Shown: piece after piece, positions 44,118 to 53,299 of the stretch
Position numbering within the stretch: position 1 is the stretch's first letter
How the letters are laid out: each line of letters opens with the position of its first letter
Origin: Pedobacter cryoconitis
GTDB taxonomy: Bacteria > Bacteroidota > Bacteroidia > Sphingobacteriales > Sphingobacteriaceae
Assembly (NCBI RefSeq): GCF_003259615.1
Contig: NZ_QLLR01000001.1
Span: 127,922 to 191,921, forward strand
DNA length: 64,000 nucleotides
Direction: 5' to 3'
The notes under the pieces: generated by a model
Databases searched by the model: none
What the model was told of the DNA's origin: nothing
What the model saw: only the letters and a program-made list of their open reading frames with translations
Program-made: the position numbers and the translations under genes

Positions 44118-46037
44118 TTAAAACTTCCACTTCACAAATGCTTCCATAGCTTCATATTCAGCTAGTCCAAGTTGGTCATAAGCCCTTGCAGTTTCCTGCG
44201 TGCGTGCCTCTGCCCTTACCCAGAATTCTCTTGAATCCTCACCCGGAAAAACAGGGAGATCCTTTTGCGACTGATGTTTGAATATAGCTAGTTTCTTTCT
44301 TTCTACTTCTTGTGGTGAAAGTGGTACAGCCATTTCAATTTCATGGGTTTCAAACTCATGCCATGCGCCTCTGTATAACCATAACCAACAATCTTTTGTC
44401 CAGCTTTCAGTCTTTCTCAAACGCGTCATTGCTTCCACTAAAATATTGAAACATACTTTGTGTGTACCATGCGGATCGGCAAAATCACCCGCAGCAAAAA
44501 CCTGGTGCGGTTTTACTTCCTGTAACAGTTCCATCGTTTGCAGAATATCATCTTCAAAACTTACATCTTTCTGGAACTTGCTTCTGTCATAAAAAGGAAG
44601 ATCCATAAAATGGATACGCTCATCTGTTACCCCTGCAAACCTTGCCCCCGCGATAGCCTCACCTTTACGGATCAGTTTTTTCACCGTACGGATTTCTTCA
44701 GGATCTGTCTGGTTAGGTAATTTTGCACTGATAAAACTACGCATGCCATCATAAGTATCCTTTAGCGCTTTGGCATCTTCACCTCTTGACTCTGCGAAAT
44801 CTATATTGAATTCCATGAAACGCAGTACATCATCATCCCAAACTGCCGTATTACCTGAAGTCTGATAAGCCACATGTACCTGGTGTCCCTGATCTGCCAG
44901 GCGGATAAAAGTACCCCCCATAGAAATCACATCATCATCCGGATGCGGAGAGAAAACGATCACACGTTTCAAAGCAGGCTCTGCACGTTCCGGGCGCTGA
45001 CTATCATCTGCGTTTGGTTTACCACCTGGCCAGCCAGTAATGGTATGCTGTAATTTATTAAAAATATGAATATTGATCTGATAAACCGGCCCGCGTAAAA
45101 TAGCCAGCTGCGCCATCCCGTTATTGTTATAATTGTCTTCCGTTAACTTCAGGATAGGCTTGTCCAATGTTTTTGCCAGCCAGATAACTGCTTTAGTAAC
45201 CTGCTCATCCGTCCATGCACAATCCTTAACTAACCACGGTGTATCAAAACGTGTCAATGAAGAAGCTGCGTCCTGATCCAGAATAAATTCTACATGAGGA
45301 GATAACTGTAAATAAGTAGCTGGTACATCAGCAGACATTTCACCTTCCACCGCTTTTTTCACGATCGATGCTTTCTTTTCATTCCAGGCCATCAGGATAA
45401 TTTCCTTAGCCTTGAAAATAGTACCAATACCCATGGTAATCGCTTTGGTTGGCACATTCGCTACTCCACCAAAATCACGGGAAGCATCCCTTCTGGTCAG
45501 TTCATCCAATGTCACTAATCTTGTTCCGGAATTAGGTGCAGATCCCGGCTCGTTGAAACCAATGTGACCCGTTCTTCCTATCCCCAGTACTTGTAAATCA
45601 ATGCCGCCGAAACCGCTGATTTTCTGCTCATACTTCAAACAGAAATCTTCAATGTCTTCTCTCTTTAATTCACCATCCGGGATATTGATATTTTCCCTTT
45701 TAATATCAATATGATCAAAAAGGTTTTCATTCATGAAACGAACATAACTTTGATTCGATCCCGGTTTCATCGGATAATATTCATCCAGATTAAAGGTTAC
45801 GACATTGCTGAAGCTAAGACCTTCTTCTTTGTGTAAACGGATCAGCTCTTTATATACTTTCACAGGAGTGGCTCCGGTAGCAAGGCCTAAAACAGCCTGT
45901 TCTCCTTTTTCCTGTTTTGAAAGGATAAGAGATGAAATTCTTTTTGCGACTTCAATACTTGCAGTTTGTTCATCGGCGTAAACACTGACCGGCAATTTTT
46001 CGTATCTCGTCTCTTCTAATAAATTTAATCTTGACAT
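44118..46037 (-). CDS. nagB: Glucosamine-6-phosphate deaminase fused to a PIG-L/LmbE-type deacetylase domain
   Basis: 639 residues. The N-terminal half (about 15-265) is NagB: VLGLATGATPVKVYKELI, NLDEYYPM, and GIGRTGHIGFNEPGS. After a linker, the C-terminal half (about 370-620) is a LmbE/PIG-L domain with the metal motif VFSPHPDDDVISMGGTF and FAAGDFADPHGTHKVC. NagB turns glucosamine-6-phosphate into fructose-6-phosphate and ammonia. The second domain is a predicted zinc amidase or N-deacetylase and could act on GlcNAc-type substrates. This two-domain form is common in Bacteroidota. The operon supplies GlcNAc released by GH20, so it is well placed. Confidence 0.94.
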   Translation of the reverse strand: MSRLNLLEETRYEKLPVSVYADEQTASIEVAKRISSLILSKQEKGEQAVLGLATGATPVKVYKELIRLHKEEGLSFSNVVTFNLDEYYPMKPGSNQSYVRFMNENLFDHIDIKRENINIPDGELKREDIEDFCLKYEQKISGFGGIDLQVLGIGRTGHIGFNEPGSAPNSGTRLVTLDELTRRDASRDFGGVANVPTKAITMGIGTIFKAKEIILMAWNEKKASIVKKAVEGEMSADVPATYLQLSPHVEFILDQDAASSLTRFDTPWLVKDCAWTDEQVTKAVIWLAKTLDKPILKLTEDNYNNNGMAQLAILRGPVYQINIHIFNKLQHTITGWPGGKPNADDSQRPERAEPALKRVIVFSPHPDDDVISMGGTFIRLADQGHQVHVAYQTSGNTAVWDDDVLRFMEFNIDFAESRGEDAKALKDTYDGMRSFISAKLPNQTDPEEIRTVKKLIRKGEAIAGARFAGVTDERIHFMDLPFYDRSKFQKDVSFEDDILQTMELLQEVKPHQVFAAGDFADPHGTHKVCFNILVEAMTRLRKTESWTKDCWLWLYRGAWHEFETHEIEMAVPLSPQEVERKKLAIFKHQSQKDLPVFPGEDSREFWVRAEARTQETARAYDQLGLAEYEAMEAFVKWKF

Positions 46038-46060
46038 GTTTATATTTGTGAGGTTTGGTT

Positions 46061-48751
46061 CTAAGGATTAATCTGGACGGTTTGTTCCTGCCCAACATAG
46101 TTGGTTAAAGTGATCACTGGCAAAGCAGCTCCTTTTTCAGGCTGATAATCGATAATGATCTTTTTGTCTGCCCCTGGAAGGATAGAGAAATAATTATCAT
46201 CATAAAACACCGGTAACACTCTTTTTTTAGTTTGCGCATTCACCAGCGAAACCCTGTTAAAGAAACTTACAGGCCCGTTAGCCGCGTTGCTTAATGAAAC
46301 TTCTATCTGCCCGCTTTTCAACTGTTTTGCAGTCATTTTAAGCGCAGAACCTTTCAGTGAATTCAAGCCTGAATGTTCACCCTTACTATCAGCTAACCAG
46401 TATAAGTTATTACTTAATAAGTTTTTATTTTCATCCAAGAGCTGTAGAGAAAGGAACGCTCCCTTTTTAGCTGAAAGCTCGTCTACAATCTTTTTAACTG
46501 ACATTACTTTTTTAGTACTTGCCGGATCAAGGAAACAGAATACCTTAGTTAAAGAAGTCTCTTTTCCATCCATATCAAATACCCTGGCATCGAGCATGAT
46601 GTTTTGTTTACCTGTAAAACCATTGTTGACCACCATCAGCATCCCATCTACAGGATTATACATCGCGTGTAAAGGCTCACTTCCAGAGCGTAAACCAAAT
46701 AAACAAGCATTCGGGTCCAGGTAATAATCATACATCTGTCCACGCATCGAAGTCCATGGATTCTGTGTTTTCCAGATAATTACACCGGTATACCATTCCC
46801 ACATATGTGCACTGAAGCCTTCTATTAATCCTCTGTACTGATCATAATTGACCAATTGTGCCTTCTTTGCAAAATCAGCAACGTCAGCTGGCTTACCATA
46901 AGGCAAAATATGCTGCTCATAACCTACACCCAGATAATTGTGATAATCCCATACAGAATCCACTTTTTCAGAAGGGCCTTTTGCTTCCCGTTTTTCAGGA
47001 GTTATATATACAGGGGCGATTAAGTTAGCCTTAGGGATAAATCTTTCCAAAGACTCCAGATCACCAACTCCAACAGAACCCACTTCAGAATTGAAAGGGA
47101 AAGTGCGGTCTTTCCAGAAAGTACTTACATCCTGAATCGTGTAAGGCCCGTCACCATTTCCACCAATTGTATTCAGCGACATGCTGTCTGAATTCGAATA
47201 ATCAATAAACCAGCGTGTACCATCTAATTTTGGTAAAATTGAATCACGCAATGGGATCAGAATATCATCCGGTGGGGTAATTTCATTTCCTCCGCACCAA
47301 ATTGCTAAAGAAGCATGGTTACGTACCATTTTAATCATATCTGCAGCCGATTCAAGGAACAAATGATGGTCATCAGGATACTTTCTTCGTGTCCACTGAT
47401 CTTCCAGTTTCATTGGATCTTCCCACCTGCCGTTACAATCACCCGACATCCAGAAATCCTGTAAAACCAGCATTCCGTATTTATCACAAGCCTGGTAAAA
47501 CTCTGGGCGTTCAATTAAAGCACCACCCCAGATCCTGATCAGGTTCAGGTTCATATCCCGGTGATACCTGATTTCTGTATCATACCTTGCATCGGTAAAA
47601 CGAAGCATCGCATCAGAAATAATCCAGTTACCTCCTTTAATAAATATCTTTTGTCCGTTAACCAGGACCTCTTTACTTTTAGTGGTCACATTCCATTCCG
47701 TCTGAATCTCTCTGATCCCTACATTTACAGTCTGACTATCACAAAGTTTAATACCTTTTTCTAAAAAGCTGATTTTTAGAGCATATAAATCCTGTTTACC
47801 ATAACCAGCAGGCCACCATAATTTAGGATTGGCAAAACTTAATTCAGGAAGATTGATTTCATTGGTACTGTTAGGTTTCAATGTAACCGATTTGGTCACC
47901 TTCTGTCCACCCATCGTATAAACCAGGTTTCCTGTTACAGGTCTGGCTGTTGTATTTTTAAGTTCAGCAGAAACCTTAATAATTGCAGGCTCCTGTTGTC
48001 CGGAAGCTTCACGTTTTCCAGGAACCAAGGTAACCACATGCGGATTATCCAAACTTACACCACCTGTTCTTTCAATATATACCTTATCCCAGATTCCGGT
48101 ATTTCTATCTCTGATCGGACGGATCCAGTCCCATCCTGCAGTATACTGATGAGCTACTCCTTTTGCAATAGTTCCATCACCACCCTGACCGCCATTTGGG
48201 TTACCCACTTCATCAGGAGGATAAACAATAACAGCTAACCGGTTAGTTCCGCTTTTTGAAAGTAATGCGGTAATATTAAACGTCTTTCTCAGGTACATTC
48301 CTTTGAAAGGTTTGTCATTTACTTTTTTACCATTCAAATAGATGTCACAACTGTAATTAATACCTCTGAATTTCAACCATACCTGGCCGTCAGCACCAGG
48401 AATTGCTTCCTTAAAATCTTTAGTGAACCAGTAAGTATAATAATCTCTTCCTGTATCATAAATATCAAGGATCAGTTTATTATTCATTCCAAAAAAAGGA
48501 TCTGGTACTTCTTTATTCTCCAGCATGGTGGTCAGGACAGTTCCAGGAACTACAGCCTTTTTCCAGCCTGACAAAGAGAAAGTAGCGTTAGAGATTTCTG
48601 TGCCTTTTGCTTTTACTTGAGTAGAGGGCATACATAGCCAGCCCGAATTGAGTTCATATTGATCTTGAGCTGAAGACTGATTGAATGTTGCAAGCACGAT
48701 CAGTAAAGAAAACAGCATTTTGAGCAATCGGAATTTGGTGGTTTTAGACAT
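46061..48751 (-). CDS. GH2 beta-mannosidase / exo-glucosaminidase-type glycoside hydrolase
   Basis: 896 residues with a signal peptide (MLFSLLIVLATFNQSSAQ). A jelly-roll sugar-binding domain, an immunoglobulin-like domain and a TIM barrel are followed by C-terminal beta-sandwiches. The acid/base Glu lies in IWCGGNEITPP and the probable nucleophile Glu in PFNSEVGSVG. NLNLIRIWGGALIERPEFYQACDKYG is the usual GH2 beta-strand. VLQDFWMSGDCNGRWEDP resembles the mannosylglycoprotein endo-beta-mannosidase and CsxA branch rather than beta-galactosidases. With GH125 and GH20 beside it, cleavage of Man-beta-1,4-GlcNAc in the N-glycan core is the best inference. It is the first gene of the operon. Confidence 0.9.
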   Translation of the reverse strand: MSKTTKFRLLKMLFSLLIVLATFNQSSAQDQYELNSGWLCMPSTQVKAKGTEISNATFSLSGWKKAVVPGTVLTTMLENKEVPDPFFGMNNKLILDIYDTGRDYYTYWFTKDFKEAIPGADGQVWLKFRGINYSCDIYLNGKKVNDKPFKGMYLRKTFNITALLSKSGTNRLAVIVYPPDEVGNPNGGQGGDGTIAKGVAHQYTAGWDWIRPIRDRNTGIWDKVYIERTGGVSLDNPHVVTLVPGKREASGQQEPAIIKVSAELKNTTARPVTGNLVYTMGGQKVTKSVTLKPNSTNEINLPELSFANPKLWWPAGYGKQDLYALKISFLEKGIKLCDSQTVNVGIREIQTEWNVTTKSKEVLVNGQKIFIKGGNWIISDAMLRFTDARYDTEIRYHRDMNLNLIRIWGGALIERPEFYQACDKYGMLVLQDFWMSGDCNGRWEDPMKLEDQWTRRKYPDDHHLFLESAADMIKMVRNHASLAIWCGGNEITPPDDILIPLRDSILPKLDGTRWFIDYSNSDSMSLNTIGGNGDGPYTIQDVSTFWKDRTFPFNSEVGSVGVGDLESLERFIPKANLIAPVYITPEKREAKGPSEKVDSVWDYHNYLGVGYEQHILPYGKPADVADFAKKAQLVNYDQYRGLIEGFSAHMWEWYTGVIIWKTQNPWTSMRGQMYDYYLDPNACLFGLRSGSEPLHAMYNPVDGMLMVVNNGFTGKQNIMLDARVFDMDGKETSLTKVFCFLDPASTKKVMSVKKIVDELSAKKGAFLSLQLLDENKNLLSNNLYWLADSKGEHSGLNSLKGSALKMTAKQLKSGQIEVSLSNAANGPVSFFNRVSLVNAQTKKRVLPVFYDDNYFSILPGADKKIIIDYQPEKGAALPVITLTNYVGQEQTVQINP

Positions 48752-49195
48752 TACGAATTTGTGTATTTATTTGGTTTTTAATATAATGGTATAAATATGT
48801 TCAATTTTTTTCATCGGATGAATAATTACTGTCAAACAAGAAGTTCTGACAGCAGAAAGAACGTAACCAGGCAGAAGATCATTCAAAAATGAAGAAGCTG
48901 GTCTTTAAAAGAATTGCAATTTTATAATGATTTATATTAACAGTAGCTTAAGTACCGTAATACCCTAAAATTATTTGAAAATCTAATAGCAAATACAATG
49001 TTAAATCGCTTTAGCTTATTAAATTGATGAAATTATAATAAAATACGGAGAATACAAAACATGATCATCCATTTATTTGGATATTCGAAAGATAAAACAC
49101 TAAGGGATTGACTTTTACACCTGATATTAAGTCATGTAATATGCTTATAACAATTAAATTACCCTATTTCTTAACACAAATTTAATTTTAAACGC
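48752..49195. other. Intergenic region upstream of the glycan operon
   Basis: About 440 AT-rich bases between the GH2 start and the trxB terminator, probably holding the operon promoter. One possible operator-like inverted repeat is seen: CTGTCA (48829-48834) against TGACAG (48847-48852), 12 bases apart. No ORF, tRNA or clear TAnnTTTG box found. Confidence 0.4.
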
Positions 49196-49226
49196 AAAAA
49201 GCCCCGTCAGTAAAACTAACGGGGCT
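49196..49226 (-). terminator. Terminator after trxB
   Basis: On the minus strand AGCCCCGTTAGT pairs with ACTGACGGGGCT (one mismatch), followed by TTTTT. It lies 23 bases past the trxB stop. Confidence 0.85.
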
Positions 49227-49248
49227 CTGTATACTGATAATATACTAT

Positions 49249-50217
49249 TTAAGAAACAGCTTTCACTTCATGTTCTTTAGCGGCAAGATAACGTTCCGCA
49301 TCCAAAGCTGCCATACAACCTGAACCCGCAGCAGTTACTGCCTGGCGGTAATAATGATCCTGTACATCACCTGCTGCAAAAACACCTTCAATATTTGTTT
49401 TTGTAGTTCCAGGAATGGTTTTGAGATAACCCGTATCATCCATATCCAACCAGCCCTTAAAGATGTCAGTATTTGGTTTATGACCGATAGCCACAAAGAA
49501 CCCTTCTACTTCCAGGTCTTTTTCTTCACCAGTTTTGTTATTTAAAACCTTCAGACCAGTTACATTTTTACCATTGCCTAAAACCTCTTTAGCTTCAGAA
49601 TTATAGATCACTTCAATATTAGGCGTATTTAATACACGGTGAACCATTGCTTTAGAAGCTCTGAATTCATCACGACGTACTAACATATATACTTTCTTAC
49701 ACAATTTAGCCAGGTAAGTAGCCTCTTCAGCTGCAGTATCTCCTGCACCTACGATAGCAACATCCTGATTTTTGAAGAAGAAACCATCACATACTGCACA
49801 AGCTGAAACTCCAAAACCATTGTAATGCTGCTCACTAGGTAAACCTAACCATTTTGCAGTAGCACCTGTAGAGATAATTACCGTATCGGCAGTAATAGTT
49901 TTAATCTCATCAACCACTACTTTATGTGGTGTAGAAGAGAAATCTACTGAACTTACATAACCAAAGCGAATATCTGCACCAAAACGTTCTGCCTGCTTGC
50001 GGAAATCTTCCATCATTTCAGGTCCCATGATACCATTAGGGTAACCCGGGAAATTGTCTACATCAGTAGTCTGCGTCAATTGTCCTCCAGCTTCCATTCC
50101 GGTATACAACACAGGTTTCAAATCTGCTCTGGCAGCATAAATTGCAGCAGTATAACCTGCCGGACCTGAACCTATGATCAGACACTGAACGTGTTCTATT
50201 TCTTGAGAAGTATTCAT
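49249..50217 (-). CDS. trxB: Thioredoxin-disulfide reductase
   Basis: 322 residues. FAD loop CLIIGSGPAGYTAAIYAA near the start, redox-active cysteines in SACAVCDGFFF (CxxC), NADPH loop AIVGAGDTAAEEATYL, and the C-terminal GVFAAGDVQDHYYRQAVTAAGSGC. It reduces thioredoxin with NADPH. It stands alone with its own promoter about 70-100 bases upstream and a 9-bp palindrome in the leader. Confidence 0.98.
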   Translation of the reverse strand: MNTSQEIEHVQCLIIGSGPAGYTAAIYAARADLKPVLYTGMEAGGQLTQTTDVDNFPGYPNGIMGPEMMEDFRKQAERFGADIRFGYVSSVDFSSTPHKVVVDEIKTITADTVIISTGATAKWLGLPSEQHYNGFGVSACAVCDGFFFKNQDVAIVGAGDTAAEEATYLAKLCKKVYMLVRRDEFRASKAMVHRVLNTPNIEVIYNSEAKEVLGNGKNVTGLKVLNNKTGEEKDLEVEGFFVAIGHKPNTDIFKGWLDMDDTGYLKTIPGTTKTNIEGVFAAGDVQDHYYRQAVTAAGSGCMAALDAERYLAAKEHEVKAVS

Positions 50218-50245
50218 CTATTTATTTATTATTGTTATAGCTGTA

Positions 50246-50266
50246 CACCTGTAAGTTTTACAGGTG
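50246..50266 (-). promoter_or_regulatory. Perfect palindrome in the trxB leader
   Basis: CACCTGTAA and TTACAGGTG form a 9-bp perfect inverted repeat around 3 bases. It sits between the predicted -7 box and the start codon. It could be a repressor operator or an RNA hairpin in the leader; no T-run follows. Confidence 0.5.
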
Positions 50267-50287
50267 ATCTTATATTCTTTTAATGTA

Positions 50288-50318
50288 CAAAATTAAGCTT
50301 TAAAGCGGGATGCGCAAA
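50288..50318 (-). promoter_or_regulatory. Bacteroidota-type promoter of trxB
   Basis: On the minus strand the -33 element TTTG (50318-50315) is separated by 19 bases from the -7 element TAATTTTG (50295-50288). Both elements and spacing match the Bacteroidota sigma consensus. Confidence 0.7.
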
Positions 50319-50329
50319 GATTAAATTGG

Positions 50330-50956
50330 CTAATTTGTCTTCGTACGTTCTGCCTGTTTATCGCGGAGTTTTTTACCTTTTAAAGTAGAAACCAACTGAT
50401 CATTGACATATTCATTTTCCTGTTTTCCGCCACTGAGCGTCCAGGTGCCTTCTTTTTTTCCGTTGGTGTACAAACCAGATACCTGTTCCTCACCCCGCAT
50501 ATCATAAGCTTTATATGACCCATGGATAATCCCCTGCGAAAAAGTAATGATCTGCTTCATTTTACCATCCGGATAAAAAGTAATCCAGCGGCCATCACGT
50601 CTTCCATTCTGATAAGAACCGATCAGTTCAATATATCTTTCCTTTCCGTTGATCTCAAAGCCATCATTCCTGTTGTTATTCTCAGGTGTGATCCAGTTGT
50701 AATAAACGAATTTACCTACAGGTACCTCCATATTATCATCCCTGAAAGAACCAGAAGCCAATAGTACACCGCTAAAATCATACTTTTTAAAAGTATAAAC
50801 AGTATCTCCGGTAATTTTACCAAGTACACCATAAGTTACGGCCTGGGCAGAGTCCAGCGTAAGCTGATCTTTACCATCAAGTAAAATCGTTTTAACCTGG
50901 GCATAAGTACTAAACCCGGCGAACAGCAGAAAAAAACAAACAAGTATCCGTTTCAT
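50330..50956 (-). CDS. Exported MORN-repeat-like protein
   Basis: 208 residues with a signal peptide (MKRILVCFFLLFAGFSTYAQ). The mature part has successive beta-hairpin repeats of the MORN/YwqK type: IGSYQNGRRDGRWITFYPDGKMK, IIHGSYKAYDMRGEE and GLYTNGKKEGTWTLSGG. Such repeats form extended sheets and are found in envelope proteins and some toxin-antitoxin partners. Function unknown. It begins 19 bases after the carboxylase gene on the same strand. Confidence 0.85.
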   Translation of the reverse strand: MKRILVCFFLLFAGFSTYAQVKTILLDGKDQLTLDSAQAVTYGVLGKITGDTVYTFKKYDFSGVLLASGSFRDDNMEVPVGKFVYYNWITPENNNRNDGFEINGKERYIELIGSYQNGRRDGRWITFYPDGKMKQIITFSQGIIHGSYKAYDMRGEEQVSGLYTNGKKEGTWTLSGGKQENEYVNDQLVSTLKGKKLRDKQAERTKTN

Positions 50957-50975
50957 TGTAGCACAAAGTTAGGGA

Positions 50976-52604
50976 CTAGGTCTGGATAATTCCAACATTG
51001 AATTGTCTTTTTATTGGTGACTGATTTGCTGCCTCAATTCCCATAGAAATAACCTTACGCGTCTCCAGAGGATTGATAATTCCATCTACCCATAACCTGG
51101 ACGCTGCATAAAAAGGAGTCGTCTGGCTATTGTAACGGTCTGTAATCTCTTTCAGCAATTCAGCTTCCTTCTCCGGAGTAATTGTTTCCCCTTTTGATTT
51201 GAGGGAAGCAGCCTGAATTTGTAACAAAGTCTTTGCAGCCTGAGAACCACCCATTACGGCAATTTTAGCACTTGGCCACGCATAAATCAAGCGCGGATCA
51301 TAAGCCTTACCGCACATGGCATAATTACCAGCACCATAAGAATTACCAATTACAATAGTGAATTTAGGGACTACTGAATTCGCTACCGCATTCACCATTT
51401 TTGCACCATCTTTAATAATTCCGCCCTGCTCAGACCTGCTTCCTACCATGAAACCAGTTACATCCTGCAAGAAAACCAAAGGGATTTTTTTCTGGTTACA
51501 ATTCATAATGAAACGTGCCGCTTTATCAGCACTGTCAGAATAGATTACCCCGCCAAACTGCATCTCGCCTTTTTTAGACTTCACTACTTTACGCTGATTC
51601 GCGACAATACCGACAGCCCATCCATCTACCCTGCCTAAACCGCAGATAATACTCTGGCCATATTCTTTTTTATATTCTTCAAATTCCGAATTATCTACCA
51701 GGCGGTAAATGATTTCGTGCATATCATACTGCTTCTCCCTGTTTTCAGGCAGAATTCCGAATATATCTTCAGGGTTTAATTTTGGTTCCTGAGGCTTCAC
51801 GCGGCTAAAACCAGCCGATTGAGGTTCCCCAAGCATACTCATAATATTACGGATGCTATCCAGTGCAGCCTGGTCATTCGGTTGTTTGTAATCTGTAACG
51901 CCAGATATTTCACAATGCGTGGTTGCCCCACCCAGTGTTTCATTGTCAACCTCTTCACCAATGGCAGATTTCACCAAATAAGAACCTGCAAGGAAAACAG
52001 AACCAGTTCCTTCCACAATCATAGCTTCATCACTCATGATCGGTAAGTATGCCCCACCAGCAACACAAGAACCCATAATTGCAGAAATCTGTACAATTCC
52101 ATCCGCAGACATCATTGCATTATTTCTGAACATTCTTCCAAAGTGTTCCTTATCAGGAAATATTTCGTCCTGCATGGGCAGATAAACCCCGGCACTATCT
52201 ACCAGGTAGATCACCGGAAGCCTGTTTTCCATCGCAATTTCCTGCGCACGAAGATTTTTCTTGGCAGTCATTGGAAACCATGCCCCTGCTTTCACCGTAG
52301 CATCATTGGCTACAATCATACACTGGCGGCCGGAAACATAACCAATCCCGCAGATTACTCCCGCAGATGGACAGCCTCCTTGTTCTGCATACATACCGTC
52401 TGCAGCAAAGGCCCCTATCTCCAAAAATTCTGTTTCTTTATCGATCAGGTAAGCAACTCTTTCCCTGGCCAGCATTTTACCTTTTTCTTTTTGCTTCGCC
52501 GCACTCTTCTCTCCCCCTCCAGCAAATATTTTCTTCAGCCTTGTTTTAAGATCATATACCAGCTGCTTATTAATATCTTCGTTTTTGTTGAATTCGATGT
52601 TCAT
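50976..52604 (-). CDS. Acyl-CoA carboxylase carboxyltransferase (beta) subunit
   Basis: 542 residues from the ATG at 52604 (MNIEFNKNED); an ATG six codons earlier is in frame. Both crotonase-like halves are present: ARERVAYLIDKETEFLEIG at the start, CIVGGAYLP-like and GGATTHCEISGV in the first half, FLQDVTGFMVG and AGNYAMCGKAYDPRLIYAWP in the second. The pattern is closest to methylcrotonyl-CoA carboxylase beta, of leucine breakdown, but propionyl- or geranyl-CoA types cannot be excluded. The biotin carboxylase/biotin carrier partner is not adjacent, which is unusual for MccB loci. Confidence 0.9.
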   Translation of the reverse strand: MNIEFNKNEDINKQLVYDLKTRLKKIFAGGGEKSAAKQKEKGKMLARERVAYLIDKETEFLEIGAFAADGMYAEQGGCPSAGVICGIGYVSGRQCMIVANDATVKAGAWFPMTAKKNLRAQEIAMENRLPVIYLVDSAGVYLPMQDEIFPDKEHFGRMFRNNAMMSADGIVQISAIMGSCVAGGAYLPIMSDEAMIVEGTGSVFLAGSYLVKSAIGEEVDNETLGGATTHCEISGVTDYKQPNDQAALDSIRNIMSMLGEPQSAGFSRVKPQEPKLNPEDIFGILPENREKQYDMHEIIYRLVDNSEFEEYKKEYGQSIICGLGRVDGWAVGIVANQRKVVKSKKGEMQFGGVIYSDSADKAARFIMNCNQKKIPLVFLQDVTGFMVGSRSEQGGIIKDGAKMVNAVANSVVPKFTIVIGNSYGAGNYAMCGKAYDPRLIYAWPSAKIAVMGGSQAAKTLLQIQAASLKSKGETITPEKEAELLKEITDRYNSQTTPFYAASRLWVDGIINPLETRKVISMGIEAANQSPIKRQFNVGIIQT

Positions 52605-52707
52605 TCGGGCAAGATAAGCCATTCTACCAAATTATAGAAAGAGAAATGCAAATTTTACAAGATAAAATCACTCTTATTGTCAATAAGACACATTATATAT
52701 TGGGCGA

Positions 52708-53292
52708 TTAACTTAAATTTCTATCCTCAAACCAAACCGAATCTGGTGCAGCCTTGAAGTCCATCATTTTCTGTATTAACTCCACTGGCTCAGTCGCATC
52801 AATCACCAGTTTCCTGTTGTTTGGTGTCAATAATTTATGGGCAACCATTACATCCAGCTGTGCGAATAAATGATCGTAAAAACCACCAACATTCAGTACA
52901 CCAATAGCCTTATTGTGTAACCCCAGCTGTAACCACGTCAATACTTCAAAAAACTCTTCCAAAGTCCCGAAGCCACCAGGAAGAATAATAAAACCATCAG
53001 AAAGGTCAGCCATCTTTTGCTTGCGCTGGTGCATATTCTCCGTAACAATCAGCTCAGTAACTTCTAAGTTTCCAACTTCTTTATCCAATAAGAACTGAGG
53101 GATTACGCCAGTTACCAATCCCTTGCGGTTCAATACTTCTTCTGAAATAATCCCCATTACCCCCACACTTCCACCGCCGTAAATCAGACGGATGTCATGG
53201 TCTGCAAATGCTTGTGCCAGGTTCTCTACAGCCGCTCTTAAAACAGGGTCCCCGTTAAAATTGGCACCACAATAAACACAAATCGATTTCAT
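52708..53292 (-). CDS. LOG-family protein (TIGR00730, cytokinin riboside 5'-monophosphate phosphoribohydrolase)
   Basis: 194 residues of Rossmann fold. The two diagnostic motifs are GGGSVGVMG and PGGFGTLEEFFEVLTWLQLG. Family members cleave nucleoside monophosphates at the N-glycosidic bond, and many are annotated as lysine decarboxylase in error. The physiological substrate in Bacteroidota is not known. It follows the unknown gene at 53300 by 7 bases, so they are probably co-transcribed. Confidence 0.9.
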   Translation of the reverse strand: MKSICVYCGANFNGDPVLRAAVENLAQAFADHDIRLIYGGGSVGVMGIISEEVLNRKGLVTGVIPQFLLDKEVGNLEVTELIVTENMHQRKQKMADLSDGFIILPGGFGTLEEFFEVLTWLQLGLHNKAIGVLNVGGFYDHLFAQLDVMVAHKLLTPNNRKLVIDATEPVELIQKMMDFKAAPDSVWFEDRNLS

Positions 53293-53299
53293 TTAAAAA

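Noticed and set aside
52143..52637. 164-codon plus-strand frame over the carboxyltransferase gene
   Set aside because: Antisense to a strongly conserved enzyme; no recognisable domain.
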